Source of the DNA: Polytrichum commune
Lineage: Eukaryota > Streptophyta > Polytrichopsida > Polytrichales > Polytrichaceae
Direction: 5' to 3'
Length of the DNA stretch: 64,000 nucleotides
NCBI GenBank assembly: GCA_950295325.1
Contig: OX485808.1
Span: forward strand, 28,912,527-28,976,526
The position numbers and the translations under genes were made by a program. The notes beneath the pieces were generated by a model. It saw only the letters and a program-made list of their open reading frames with translations. It searched no databases and was not told the origin of the DNA. Below are positions 21,278-32,679 of this stretch, piece by piece; within the stretch, counting starts at the first letter, position 1, and each line of letters opens with the position of its first letter.

Positions 21278-24200
21278 TTAAGCTGGTGGAGGACCCACAA
21301 TCACAACCATGTACACAAAAAGCCCAACGACCACACCAACCCCTGCCAGAGTAAACTTGGGGTCTGTCCAAAAATCCAAGGCTGCCCTCTCTGTCTTGCG
21401 CATGGGATCAGTTTCTTCAGATAAAGGGAACCGCGAATGCGTTGGCCGCCGGTTTACATACTTCTCCATGTCTAGATTAAACAAAGACTGAATGCTGAAA
21501 CGGTTTTGTTTCTTCGGCTTGGGGAAGCTCTCCCAGGCTTTGTCCCAGTCCACAGAGCGTTTCTCACCTGCACAGCACACGGATAAGTTACGTCACTTCA
21601 ACATGTTCAAAGCCCGACATGGGCAGTTCCGTTGTTTGGTCTGAAGAGTTATGCTTTAACTCAATGGGAATTTTCATCAGGAGTTTATCCCCTATGATAT
21701 TCCATTGGTTTATTTGCAAACAATATCAATAATTCTTTTCACTTGTGGCGTATGCTCAGATGTAGTGCTTGAATTTGAGAACAACAATGAAGAAGATAAT
21801 ACCATCGCTAGGGTTTTTGTCGTCGGATTCAGAGGTGCCCTTGTTGGAAGCACACACTGTGAAGTTTCGGCACTTTCGAGAGCACTTGAAACTAACAACA
21901 CTTGGACCCAGTCCTACGGGAGGCACCTTCCCCTGATACACACAACATAAAACATAAGATAAGTCCTTTCTATCTGTCTAAATATACCATCTTGCTCTGC
22001 TAGTTACTGAAAGCGACAGTAATCTTACTGCACCCGCAACAACATAACATTCTAAAGACAAACGTTCCGCCGACCCTTCAACAAGGAATCAAAGTGCACC
22101 AAGGAAGCATAAACAAGCACCATCCAAATCTTAAACTCAATTTGAGATCAGAAGTTGCTCATTTCAAGAGATCCCCTAGCTTCAAGAACTCATCCAACGC
22201 TTGGAGCTTTACATACTTACCCACGATTAACGGTAGGGCCTGAAATGTGCTAACTAAAAAAGTACGCAGGGGTCAAGGCAGGTTCGGCTTGACGGGGTTT
22301 TATGGACGAGGTATTTGTTGTGATAAGACATGCTACCGGGAGTAGGAAGGCTCAGGTATTAGGCAAGACGCGGAAGCGCTGAAATCGTACATGCGACCTG
22401 AGTAGCAGGTAGCATGTCAAATCGTAATCAATACTGGACATAGCCGATGATTGACAAGCTCGAGTCACAAAATCATCCACGACGACACACACTGAATACG
22501 ATCCGGGTACATACATCCCTGCAAGATACAAAAAGTAGGGAAAAAAAGGTCGATGTTCGGGCAGTAGATGATTAGGCATGCTCTAAGCCAGTGGGAATCT
22601 GCAACAACGGCGAGAGCACTTCAAAGCGAAAGTGCCACTAAGGCCCCTTCTGTATTGTTCTGCCCTTCAAAGAAATTCGGAGCCCTTAAGGGTATGAAAA
22701 TCTTCTAAATTCTGCTCCCTTCATAAATGTAACCACAAAACTCTAATTTCTATTATCCGCCTGCTCATTACATTCCGTACCTGTTCAAGCATTTCAGCTA
22801 AAGAAACGAGTAAGTTCTGAAATGAGTGTTCCAATATGCAATCAAGATGTACTCGAAGTCTCTCGAAGTTTCAAAAGGTCCTTTCTAAGCATCCTGAGGA
22901 TTTCTTGGCCGTAGCCATCATATCGCCTATATCCTAGAGCCCGACTCTCTGCTGCACGTTGCAAACCTTCAAAGACTTTCACAGACCTTCTCTACCATGG
23001 CGTTCACGATCAAGATTAGAGAGTAAGAGAAAACATGCCAAAAATTCTTCAAAGATTTTCCAGATGCTAGTTACAATAAACTCCTAAGAATCCGCAACAC
23101 CAAGTTATCATTACCACAAAACACCCTCATAAGAATTTGTGGTTTTAAAATTCTGCCAGGGCCCTGCTGTCGCCTATATTCTCGAGAGCCAGAATTTCTG
23201 CTGTACGTTGCAGATGGTCATGGGCTTTCATGGATCTTCTCTCCCACCATACATGGCATTCAAGATCTAGATTAGAAAGTAATAAGAGCAAACGCGCCAG
23301 AACTTCTTCACGGGACTTTCCAGATACTGGCTAAAACACAACAACTAGGATCCACAAACCCTAAGCCACCCTTACCACCGAGGCCTCCCGGAAGAATCCT
23401 CTGCAGTTTTCAACTTCTGTCACTAGAGACCTCGCAAACCGGCACTAAATCTTGAATAATATTACACAAACAAGCAAGAGGAAACAGACGACATCAACCT
23501 ACGGCGACATCGGCGCCCATCCGTAACTCCTCATGCATCGCATCACCTCTATCTTCCCGAACCGCAAAACACCGAAACCTCCAAAATCCCAAAGCAGCAC
23601 AACATGGATAGGTCTTCATAGAACCACTCTTACTTTCATCATAGTTCTCGGCCTTGGAAATTTGACTACGCTCCAAACCCTCACAGAGAATTAAAAGGAA
23701 AGTAGATCCGGGGTAGATCCTAACTATGTAGGGTTTCCAAATCGTCAGAACTAAATAAGAGTTCCAGCTGCCCAGTTAGAAAATTGAGCGCATCTAAATA
23801 GTGACCCCGATGCACATTGAAGTCACTTCTCCACCCCCAAAAAGCACAACATGCACGAGTCTTCATGCATGCCCTCTTACATTCATCATAGTCCTCAGTA
23901 TTGAAGGATTGTCTACCCTAACCCGCACACGTAATTAAAGGCAGGTAGATTCTACCTACGAAGAGTTTCCAAATCTCCAGAACTGTGCACTAATTATCTC
24001 AACATCATCATGCAATTTCTTATACGACATAGCTCGTCGACTATAGAAAGAATTCTAGCTGAGCACATCTGAAGAGCAACCCAGATGCACAAAGTCACAA
24101 GTTCCATCCCCAGATTCAACATTCTTGTACACAGGCTTTTCCCTCACCACCTGAATTATGATACAGTACCTCTGCCTTCCGATTGGAGAAGGCCGGAACT

Positions 24201-25002
24201 TCAGAAAACCCAACTAGTACAAGATGCACAAGTCTTCATGCATGCACTCTTATCGACCTTGAAGATTGTCTACGTACCAACCGCTCCTAACCCTCACACA
24301 TAATTAAAAATCGAGTAGATTCTAACTACGTAGGGTTTCCAAGTCTCCAGAACTGTACACTAATTATCCCAACATCAATGCAATTTCTTACACGACATGG
24401 CCCACCTCGGCCAATAAAGAAAGAAAGAATTCCAGCTGCCCACTCACAAATTGAGGGCATTTGAATAGTGACACAAACGCACAATGAAGTCACATCAACT
24501 CCACCTCAGATTCAACAATCTTATAGAAGGGTTTTACCCTGACCACCTGAATTATGAAAATACCGGAATCACTCTTAATTCCATCACGAAATAAAATCTC
24601 GATCTTTAAGGACTATCTAACCATACGTTCCTAACCCTCACCCATAACTAAAATTCAAGTAGATTCCAGCTACGCAGGGTTTCCAAATCTCCAGAAACTC
24701 TACACTATTTATCCCAACATCAATCCAAATTCCTACACGACAATGGCCCACCTCGGCCACTAAAGAAAGAATTCCACCTGCCCACTCAAATATGAATTGA
24801 GCGCGTCCGAGTAGCGACCCAGATGCACATTGAAGTCACATCTTGAAGTCACCCCAGATTCAACAATCTTATAGAAGGGCTTTACCCTAATTTCACCACT
24901 TGAATTACAACAATCTACGCCCGACACACTTACCAGCGATTTGCATCCCGAGGCTCCGAGTAGATGGGTGGAAGCCGTGCATCCCTGTGTGACCGTAGCC
25001 AT
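21278..25002 (-). CDS. Small plastid-type membrane protein with DWDKAW motif (three exons)
   Basis: Exons are 25002-24934, 21932-21803 and 21567-21278, joining to 162 residues. Borders are CTG|GTAAGT, ATCAG|GGG, GATG|GTATTA and GTGCAG|GT, and phases agree (0 and 1). Residues 1 to about 50 are Ser/Thr/Gly-rich with basic residues and no acidic ones, as in a chloroplast transit peptide. Residues 72-80 read VDWDKAWES. Next come KYVNRR, a FPLSEETDPMRKTERAALDF segment, and one membrane helix at about 140-157, then the short tail GPPPA. I recall plant proteins of similar layout (an acidic DWDKAW box, SEE.DP..RTER, one C-terminal helix) as uncharacterised thylakoid or envelope proteins. The recollection is not verified, and no symbol is given. 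Intron 1 is about 3.0 kb and full of degenerate repeats. The first ATG inside 25014 (MSCT) was rejected in favour of the Met at 25002, whose context fits better. Confidence 0.8.
22900..23400. repeat. Two-copy degenerate duplication in intron 1 of the DWDKAW gene
   Basis: The segment tcgcctatatcctagagccc...ctgctgcacgttgca...agattttccagatgcta near 22922-23090 recurs near 23168-23340, about 75-80% alike by eye. There is no coding potential. Confidence 0.65.
23700..24860. repeat. Four-copy degenerate duplication in intron 1 of the DWDKAW gene
   Basis: Four copies carry the ordered phrases gtagattc, actacg.agggtttccaaatc, tccagaact, attatcccaacatc, gaattccagctgcccac, and atgcacattgaagtcac. They begin near 23700, 23945, 24310 and 24655. 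The copies enlarge the intron by successive duplication. The last copy ends just downstream of the exon 1 donor. Confidence 0.75.
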
Positions 25003-25171
25003 GGTGCAGCTCAATTGAAAATTTCAGAAATCTCCTGAGAGTGTGTGCAAGTGAAGGCAGAATTCGCAGAGGTGGAGGGGAAGGTGAAGTTAGTGTTATG
25101 TGTTGCGTGAGGCAATTGCGGTGCAAAGTTTTCTCGCACGCTTCGTCCGTTGTATGGCTGGAGGAGATTCT

Positions 25172-25466
25172 CTCTCTTTCTCTCTCTTCCTGTAAGTCAA
25201 TATGAGAGCGCCATTTTGTGAAATATTGCCTAAAATCTTCAAAGGCCTATTGGGACTCTTCAAAGTTCAAAATTCGGATCTTGCTCAAACAAATATAATC
25301 AATTCTTTAGGATTGCCCTCATTCTCTCTCTTCCTTTAAGTCAACATGAGAGCGCCATTTTGTGAAATATTGCCTAAAATCTTCAAAGACCTATTGGGAC
25401 TCTTCAAAGTTCAAAATTCGGATCTTGCTCAAACAAATATAATCAATTCTTTAGGATTGCCCTCAT
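25172..25466. repeat. Tandem duplication upstream of the DWDKAW gene, period 144 bp
   Basis: The block from the pyrimidine run tctctctcttcct through atgagagcgccattttgtga to tttaggattgccctcat is present twice, with starts 144 bp apart (the atgagagcg phrase lies at 25202 and 25346) and only a few substitutions. It lies 170-460 bp upstream of the start codon, so it duplicates part of the presumed promoter. Confidence 0.9.
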
Positions 25467-25469
25467 AGC

Positions 25470-26580
25470 ATTAATAAGGGTTGCTCACACTATGGCCGTC
25501 CAAGTTGAGAGGTTGTGGAATTGAATGGCCAAACTTTGTTGAGAGTCCAAAGAAATGGGCTGAAAATAGCCAATAAAATATAGGAATGGGAGCCTTCAGT
25601 TGGGCAAGTGTGAAGCTTCCAAAGGTCAAGTCCAAAGTCCAAAGAAAGAAGGAGCATCCCACTTCATTCCCTGTCCAAAATAGCCCCTCCAATCTAACGG
25701 CCAAGATCTTGTCAGTTTTTTTATTTTATTTTTATGAAGAATAAAAATCGACATCCTCTCCACCATAGTTTGGGTTTCCACTTCTGTCCGACCCAAACTT
25801 CCTTCGAGAGTCCGTCGCCTTGGTCACAAAACACTTTTGCCATGTAGGCATTTTGGAGAGCAACAGCCTTTGGACTTTGGCCTCTAGTGTGAAGGGTCGA
25901 GAGGTCGAATTCTTGGTTTCTTGCAATTTGATTGGTGGGAATTGACGGCCTCTCGACCTTCGGCCATAGTGTGAAGCAGCCCTAAGCCCTCGCTAAACAA
26001 TTTGGGGGTCCAAGAATCATCTAAAATTTATGTGAGTGCGTAATTTCATAAATGGGACTCTTTGAAATTGAAATGGTAAGAACATTCTTGCTCATTAAAA
26101 AAATGAATCATTCTTTTGTGTTACACGAATAACACTACTAAGCCCTCAGTACAAGTTCCATGGGTCGAACAAATTGATGAAACTTGTGTGAGGATATATA
26201 TTAACTTTGTTTATATTCAAAATAAGCTTTGAATTTGGGAGGCTCGATGCAAATGAGAACAGTCAAATGTACAATGATTCATTTAGTGAAAATGAGGAAT
26301 AGACACATGCTTGTGTGGTGAAGGCTTATTATTACCTAAGGTTGTCGAGTGAGTTAAGCTAGTCGAGCTCAATTGCTCATGGGACAACATGTCCCATGGG
26401 ACAGCATGGACACCTTGTCACCATGGCCCTCCACCCTAACACTGTTGCCACCAACGATTGGGATAAAGGATTTTTAGCTTGAATATTTAAAGTATAAAAT
26501 TTAAAGAAGAACAATAAATGACCACTAAGTAATGAAAGGATCTTCACTACTTTGTGGATATGTAGCAAATTGAAACTATT
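25470..26580. other. Spacer, no gene seen
   Basis: AT-rich spacer. Two similar phrases, cctctcgaccttcggccatag (about 25951) and the mirrored tatggccgtccaagttgagag (about 25492), bound a stretch that may be a small rearranged repeat. No open frame is convincing. Confidence 0.3.
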
Positions 26581-26585
26581 GTGTA

Positions 26586-26787
26586 CTACACTAAATATGA
26601 TGTTTAGTGACATATGGTATTTTATGTCACTATGATAACTTTTCAGATGACGCTTCTTATGAATAAGTGAACGAATATGGTCATGGGTGATGGATGAGGT
26701 CATCCGTTGGCCAAAACCTTACCTTCTGTTGACAGCAATTTGTGATGAAATATTGTCATGGATGATTGAAATTTGGATGAAACATCA
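26586..26787 (+). repeat. Dispersed repeat, second copy of the segment inside the CACTA element
   Basis: It matches 6305-6535 in order and orientation, from acactaaatatgatgtttag to gattgaaatttggatga, with scattered substitutions. No CACTA termini were found around it. Confidence 0.75.
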
Positions 26788-26789
26788 CT

Positions 26790-28320
26790 TGGTAAGTGAC
26801 AGTAATTGCAACCATGTAAATCTATAATCCCCCCCCCCAAAAAAAAATCTATGACACTTATATGACGTGTTAATTGGTTCATAAACTATTGTATGGACAT
26901 TTTTTACCATCTTATTTGAACTTGATAGTTTTACTAGTAACTCGAGAAAGTCGCTTTTTATTTTTGTTAAGAGACCACATGCAAAAATGAGGTACACAAC
27001 AGGTGGATGTTATTGGAGTTATCCGTAAAGTAAGCTGGTGTTTTGACAGATTTTGAGTGCACTATTCACACAAACCCATGGAAACGCAAAGTAAGGCTCT
27101 TGAATTCCGGGGCATAATACACAAGGCGAGGGTTTAGGGTCAGAGCTGGTCTGCTTGTTTTTGGATGAGAGAATCCGCCTATTCGTGGTTGAGGCCGTCA
27201 TCCGTGCTTGCTGATTTTGGGCGTGCTTCACTACTTACTTAGTCTTGTCTGCACCCCTAACAGAATTAGCGAAACAGGAGAGGGCCCTCTGACAAAGTGA
27301 CGTTAAATTCCTGGGGCGCCCTCACAACACAGGAGCAAAATTTTTTTTCACCATTTCCGGTCCCTCAAAAGATTTGTGCCTGTGTTTTTTTATAGCTACA
27401 GACACCTGCTCCACTCTTAGGGCCTGTCACACAATTTTCTCAAATCCAGGCCCAAAACCCTCTCTTCAGCTCACTTTACGGATAACTCTATTATCTCCAA
27501 TGTTTTTGGTACCTTATTTTGTGTAGTTCAAAATATTGTTAGACTTTGTTAGAAGGTTTCTCCCTAAACCTAACCACTCTTAGTAGATATTTTCTTATGA
27601 AAGTAAAATGAATATAAATCTAACCACTTGGATACATAGATTGTAATGAGCCATTAAATGTTTCATTGTCAATTGCTAGAAATAAAGACAAACTCTTTTG
27701 AAGTCCATTGAGTACTAAATACTAACTACCCTGAAGAAGAAGAAGAAGAAGAAGAAGAAGAACTCCAATCTCCGGGGGAGACTAACTACCCACAAGAGAG
27801 GTTCCTCAGATTATATATTAAACACACATATTACCTATTACTCACACCCCTACCATTAACTTGAAATAACAAACAAATTGGAACTACTATTATGACCCCA
27901 TTTTCCTTGAAACACTTTGAATTTCACAAAATCGGTATCCTAAAATTATGTGAAAGAAATTTCTTGTCAATATTATGCCTTTAGATTTTATTCCACCTTA
28001 TATTTTTTTTACACGTGGTTTCTAAATGTCTTACAAAATGTGACCTCCTCAAGATTTGTGATTGACATTGCCGATACCAAATTTAAGGAGTGATATGGCA
28101 AGACCACATTTGCGAGATTCTCCATGTTTATTTGAAGCATTGAAATAATAGAAGTTTCATATTGAAATTTAGATCAAGTTAAATTTATTCCTTTTAATCT
28201 AGAACAATGCATTGTGTTGCATAACTAGTTTTACTATTGAAATACTACTTTTTAGTCCACCTAGAAACCTAATACAACTTCTCAAAACACAAAGTTTGCA
28301 CAATCACGTGTGGGTGTGAG
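26790..28320. other. Spacer with a (GAA)n microsatellite, no gene seen
   Basis: A run of eight to nine GAA units lies at 27734-27762. The phrase gagttatccgtaaagt at about 27016 reappears inverted (tttacggataactc) at about 27475. This pair brackets about 470 bp and may mark a terminal inverted repeat or foldback. The arms extend to roughly 18-20 bp (gagttatccgtaaagtaagc / gctcactttacggataactc). Confidence 0.4.
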
Positions 28321-28332
28321 GTTGGTCTATTG

Positions 28333-28359
28333 GGGTTTAGGGTTTAGGGTTTAGGGTTA
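28333..28359 (+). repeat. Interstitial telomere-type repeat
   Basis: Three to four tandem units of ggtttag, the Arabidopsis-type plant telomere heptamer, stand within ordinary spacer. They support a plant origin. Such short interstitial arrays are common near plant promoters (telo boxes) or at healed breaks. Confidence 0.85.
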
Positions 28360-28829
28360 GATCTCATGGTTTGAACCTTAACATTAGATCGTGCCATGGG
28401 AGTAGGGAAATGTCCATGATACGTATTTTTACTTTTCAAACAACATATCTAAATAGATCATAGATTATCATGATGTCACATTTATTAGTTTTTATGACAT
28501 GTAAAACCATTTATGAAGACATTTATTTTTTTCCTTGCCATGATGTCCAAAAGAGTATGACATAAGTGCTTATTAAATGAATATTAAATCTTACTTTTTA
28601 TTTTACTTACTATGTCCTAGACTTTTATTTCTTTTCATTTTTGTTATTTCTTTAATATCTAATGCACATATACATGCTTGGTTGACTTTTCCACTAAACT
28701 ATAGATAAAACCTACATAACAATATAGAGCAACCCCTAATTCCTTACTTTTTTAGAACAATTAGAATTCGTTTTCAAAGTAAAAGTGTGGTAGAAGATGA
28801 CTGCAGTTGTGATAAATTATATTATATTG

Positions 28830-28866
28830 TATTGTATATATAAAGATAGAGAGAGAGAGAGATTAC
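28830..28866 (+). promoter_or_regulatory. TATA-like element and GA tract before the bromodomain gene
   Basis: The sequence gtatatataaag is followed by a (GA)n run about 70-100 bp upstream of the ATG at 28934. The spacing is suitable for a core promoter with a short leader. Confidence 0.45.
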
Positions 28867-28933
28867 TCACTTCTCTTACGATTTTATGAACTACGTGCAT
28901 CACATATTTATCGGTTTTTACCTTATTTGAAAT

Positions 28934-30292
28934 ATGGATTTGACAACGTCGAAGGTGAAGAATAGCAAAGAATTGCTTGTTGAAGCAAAGCGAAAGTACC
29001 TTGAGCAACTCAAATCTCATAAAAAACTTATGGAAGAATTGGACATAATTGTTTCAAACGAAAATCCGGAGACCTCGAAAACTGATGTAGGTATTTTGGG
29101 ATCAAAGAGGTCATTTCCCAACACATGGGATATATCCCAAGGCACCCGACAAAGACGACTACAAAAAACTAAGAAAGGAGCACACAAGAAACACGACATT
29201 ATGACACAATGTCAAACAATACTTAAGAAATTAATGAATCATAAATTTGGTTACCAAGTAAGTGCAAATTGAAATCTTGAATCAATTATCAAGTTTTCAA
29301 TATCACACTTTTATATTATATTTTAAAGTAATTGCTTCCAATCAATTCAAGAAATCTTGAGGTGAACACATCCATGCTGTCAATATCTTTGTGACATGAT
29401 GTTTATTTTGATTGCCTTGATATGAGGATGTAACAAGTTGGTAGTTCCAAAGGTGTAGTCCATACGTGCATGAACTTGAGGTTATTACAGAGACAATAAA
29501 TTGCATTGCTTTGTACACACGTTCTAGACTAAATAAGGTATCAATTTCTAATGTCATTACATAAGACATAAGCTCATCTTGGTGATTTATCCCCTGCAGA
29601 TATTCAACCAACCAGTGAACGCAAAATTAGAGGGTCTTCCCGATTACCACTTGATAATTGAACGACCTATGGACCTTGGCACAATAAAACGTAAATTGAG
29701 CTCAAAGGTCTACTCCTCTCCAAACGAGTTTGTTGATGACGTTCACCTCACTTTTGCCAACGCAAAAAAATACAATGCAGAGACTCACGAGGTGTACCAC
29801 ATTGCGGTGATGTTGGAAGCGATTTTTGAGGATTGGTGGAAAAATATAACCACGAAGATGGATATTAAAATAAAGGGTAACAATGATGACGACGACGATG
29901 GTGGTGATAATAACAATGTTTGGTCCATGAAGCCATGTCCGACAAGTGAGCTCAAAGCTTTGTCTCTTCCTAGTAAGAAGAATGACAAGCGATCACAACC
30001 TTGAATGCAAAAGAAGTCGCCTAAACCTCCAAAGCCGCACCCAAGCGACCCCCACAAGCGGCAAATGAGGCCCGAAGAAAGAGACAAGTTAATAAGAGAT
30101 TTGGAATCACTCCCGGTGGACAAGGTGGAACGCGTCGCAAATATTCTCGAGAGTCGACAAAACCCACCCAAAATGTCGGAGGAGAGTGATGAAATCGTGA
30201 TCGAACTTGACGACATAGATAATGATACGTTGTGGGAGTTGGATCGTTTTGTTACAAACTACAAGAAGAGTCGAGGAAAGAAACAAACTTGA
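28934..30292 (+). pseudogene. Bromodomain plus NET (GTE/BET-type) gene with in-frame stop between domains
   Basis: Exon 1 is 28934-29257 (108 codons) and exon 2 is 29600-30292. The donor is CAA|GTAAGT and the acceptor CCCTGCAG, phase 0. Exon 1 ends with the start of a bromodomain (CQTILKKLMNHKFGYQ). Exon 2 continues with IFNQPVN, DYHLIIERPMDLGTIKRKL and the acetyl-lysine-binding NAKKYN (Asn about 167), then an Asp-rich tract. A TGA at 30002-30004 follows. An ATG comes directly after it and the same frame goes on with a NET/ET domain (RPEERDKLIRDLESLPVDKV, later EIVIELDDIDNDTLWELDRF) to 30292. Plant GTE proteins carry both domains on one chain and read acetylated histones in transcription. The canonical GWVFN shelf reads GYQIFN, one residue longer. 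The stop leaves a 242-residue bromodomain protein. Everything else is intact, so this is either an early pseudogene, a truncated but used gene, or a sequence error. Confidence 0.8.
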
Positions 30293-32080
30293 AAGGGTGC
30301 AAAATTCCACTTGTAGCCAAGCTTGTCGAGAAGAAGTCTATGGGCGATGAAAGCAGCTTCTGGCTTCTGGTGAGGTCACGTTGCATGTGCATTCTCGACC
30401 GTCGGATTTGACCGATGTAAGATCTCCACCGTTCCTGCCACCACTCATCCACTGCTTGGCGTCCTTGCTTGTAACCCTTTGGTCCCATGCCTTGGAAAGA
30501 AAATAAGAGAATGAGGAGGTTGACATCAACATTTTAGACAACATGAAATTGATGTTTAAGTATATTTGGACAAACCACTTGTTCATAAATAACAAGGGAT
30601 GTGCACTTGTGGGCACAACAACAACAACAACAACATGACAACCATAATTTTGAATGCTTGTATTTCATGTTCGCCAATCACCATGTTTGTAACATAGTAT
30701 TTGTGAGCACGTCACATTCACAAGTAACGTTTCCTTTCTTTCAAGGCCGGCTTAGTTTTCAGTCTTGTGGAATGCACTTGAACTTTGGAAAAAAGTTGTA
30801 GTTGGCAAAGTTGCCTCCGAAGACCAATTCAAGTCGGCCTTCCTTGCATTCGAGGAAACGACATATATGATATTTTTACGTGCCATGTGATGTTTTCATG
30901 AATAACATGTTTTGTGTAGTTTTGTGATCTAGTGTACATCATATTGGCAGTTGAAATTGCCACAAATTTATGCATAAATCCAAACATACTTGATTCCTAG
31001 TTAATGGAGTTGATGCCTATACTTGACATGGTAATTGATTCAATGTGTTTGTGAATTGGGTTCGGATTCAACATGTAGCAACAAAGTATAATACATATCT
31101 AGAACATTGAAGTTGAAATATATTTAAGACCTTAATATGAAATGTTATCAATCTTCTTCTTTTTTTGCATGCAAATAATGTTGTTATTGAAGAGAGAGAG
31201 AGAGATCTAGGAACTTAACAACTAATTGGACGATAACAACATTAAAATGTATCATCAAATCATGCTTTTAATTTGTAGTACATTATAATATACCAATTAT
31301 AAAAGAAGAGTATCTAATTTTCTTATAATTTATTGTTCTAAATCTTGGCCGTTGAAGTTATCAATTCTCACAATGCTTATGGATGCAACATACACATGCC
31401 TATGTGTTGTTATCATCAAATCTACATTGTCTACACATGTTATTGTGACCCATGGTGCTTTTGGTCAACGCGATGATTCTTGACCCATCTCATTTTTAAA
31501 CACACAATATTATGTGTTCAAAACTAGGAATGTGGGATCAACATTTTAGAATAAGCATGATTAATTATAGGTTGAGAATATAAAACTTTAAAGTACTAAC
31601 ATTTCATACTTTAACAAATTTCTTATCTACAAGTCATCCTAATTTTCAACCCATACATAAAAGCAATGGGTCATGGTATTTTCTAGCCAATGTAACTTTT
31701 AGCCCACAATAAAAAGTGTACAAGTTGTAAGTTACCCCTCCCAATATGGATATGCTCTTGAGGCCACTAAGCCATGGTTCTCATATATCTTAGTCACATT
31801 GCAATGTTCGAGCATCAACCAATTTAGTAGAATTCAAGGGATTCTCATGCTTAGCATGCAATAAGTTATTTTAAAACATGTTTTTTTATGCTCTTTGGTC
31901 ATCTAGTAGTTTCATGCATTGAAGACATGTGTGGAGTGAACCATAGGGTTTATAAAACAAAAGCTGAAGTTTATATACACTGAACCTCCTGAATACATTA
32001 TCTACTGGCGATGGGTGATTTCATCATCATGTTCTCACTTCTAATTGCAAACTCCCCTTTAGGTATGCAAGTGTTGTTCA
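30293..32080. other. Spacer after the bromodomain gene, no gene seen
   Basis: It contains an (ACA)n tract at 30618-30635 and a GA run at 31193-31205. The sequence 30300-30490 may be the 3' untranslated region. Nothing else was recognised. Confidence 0.4.
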
Positions 32081-32089
32081 AATATTTTT

Positions 32090-32440
32090 CTTAATTAAAG
32101 TGCTAAATTTAATCGAGTGTCAAAGAACAAACACCATAAAGACACATATTTAAAAGAGATTGGACTACGCCTTCAAATTTTATTACCGCTCCACACTAAA
32201 AAACGAACACAATTGAGAGGGCCCATACATTCAATCAAGAATGCAACAAAAGGTGACATTGCACTTCCAAGAAATATAACTAAATAAGGGGAGGTGTGAT
32301 TTTTGAACATATTTTTGTTGATGCTTCATTGCAAATTTGCTAATGCAACACAACTTTTATTGTGTAAGTCTAGTTGGTAGAAGTTGGAGAACATGAAGAA
32401 GAAACGGAATAACACCCACATACCTTAACCTAATCCCAAA
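32090..32440 (+). repeat. Dispersed repeat family R2, copy 1 (second copy at 57825-58140)
   Basis: Ordered similarity to 57825-58140 in the same orientation: gaacaaacaccataaagaca, aagagattggactacg, cttcaa, ctccacactaaaaaacgaac, acaattg.gag, then aag.ctagttggtagaagtt and ggagaacat. The copies are diverged (about 70% by eye), so the family is old. No terminal structure was seen. Confidence 0.65.
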
Positions 32441-32679
32441 GGGGACACAAAATCCTTCTACCCTCTTATAAAACCTTACAACCCCTCATCAAAACACACC
32501 GGAGACCACTAATGTACCTCACCTTTATTAATTAGGGGTTTTGTGGATTTCTGTTAATCAACGGATCTACAGGGACGTAAATCGGTCAGTTATCAGTGGA
32601 CGACATTCATCCAACATCGGAAGCATCTAGAGTTTAGGGTTGAGGCCACCAGGTTTTAGGGTTTGGAGCGCATACAAGA

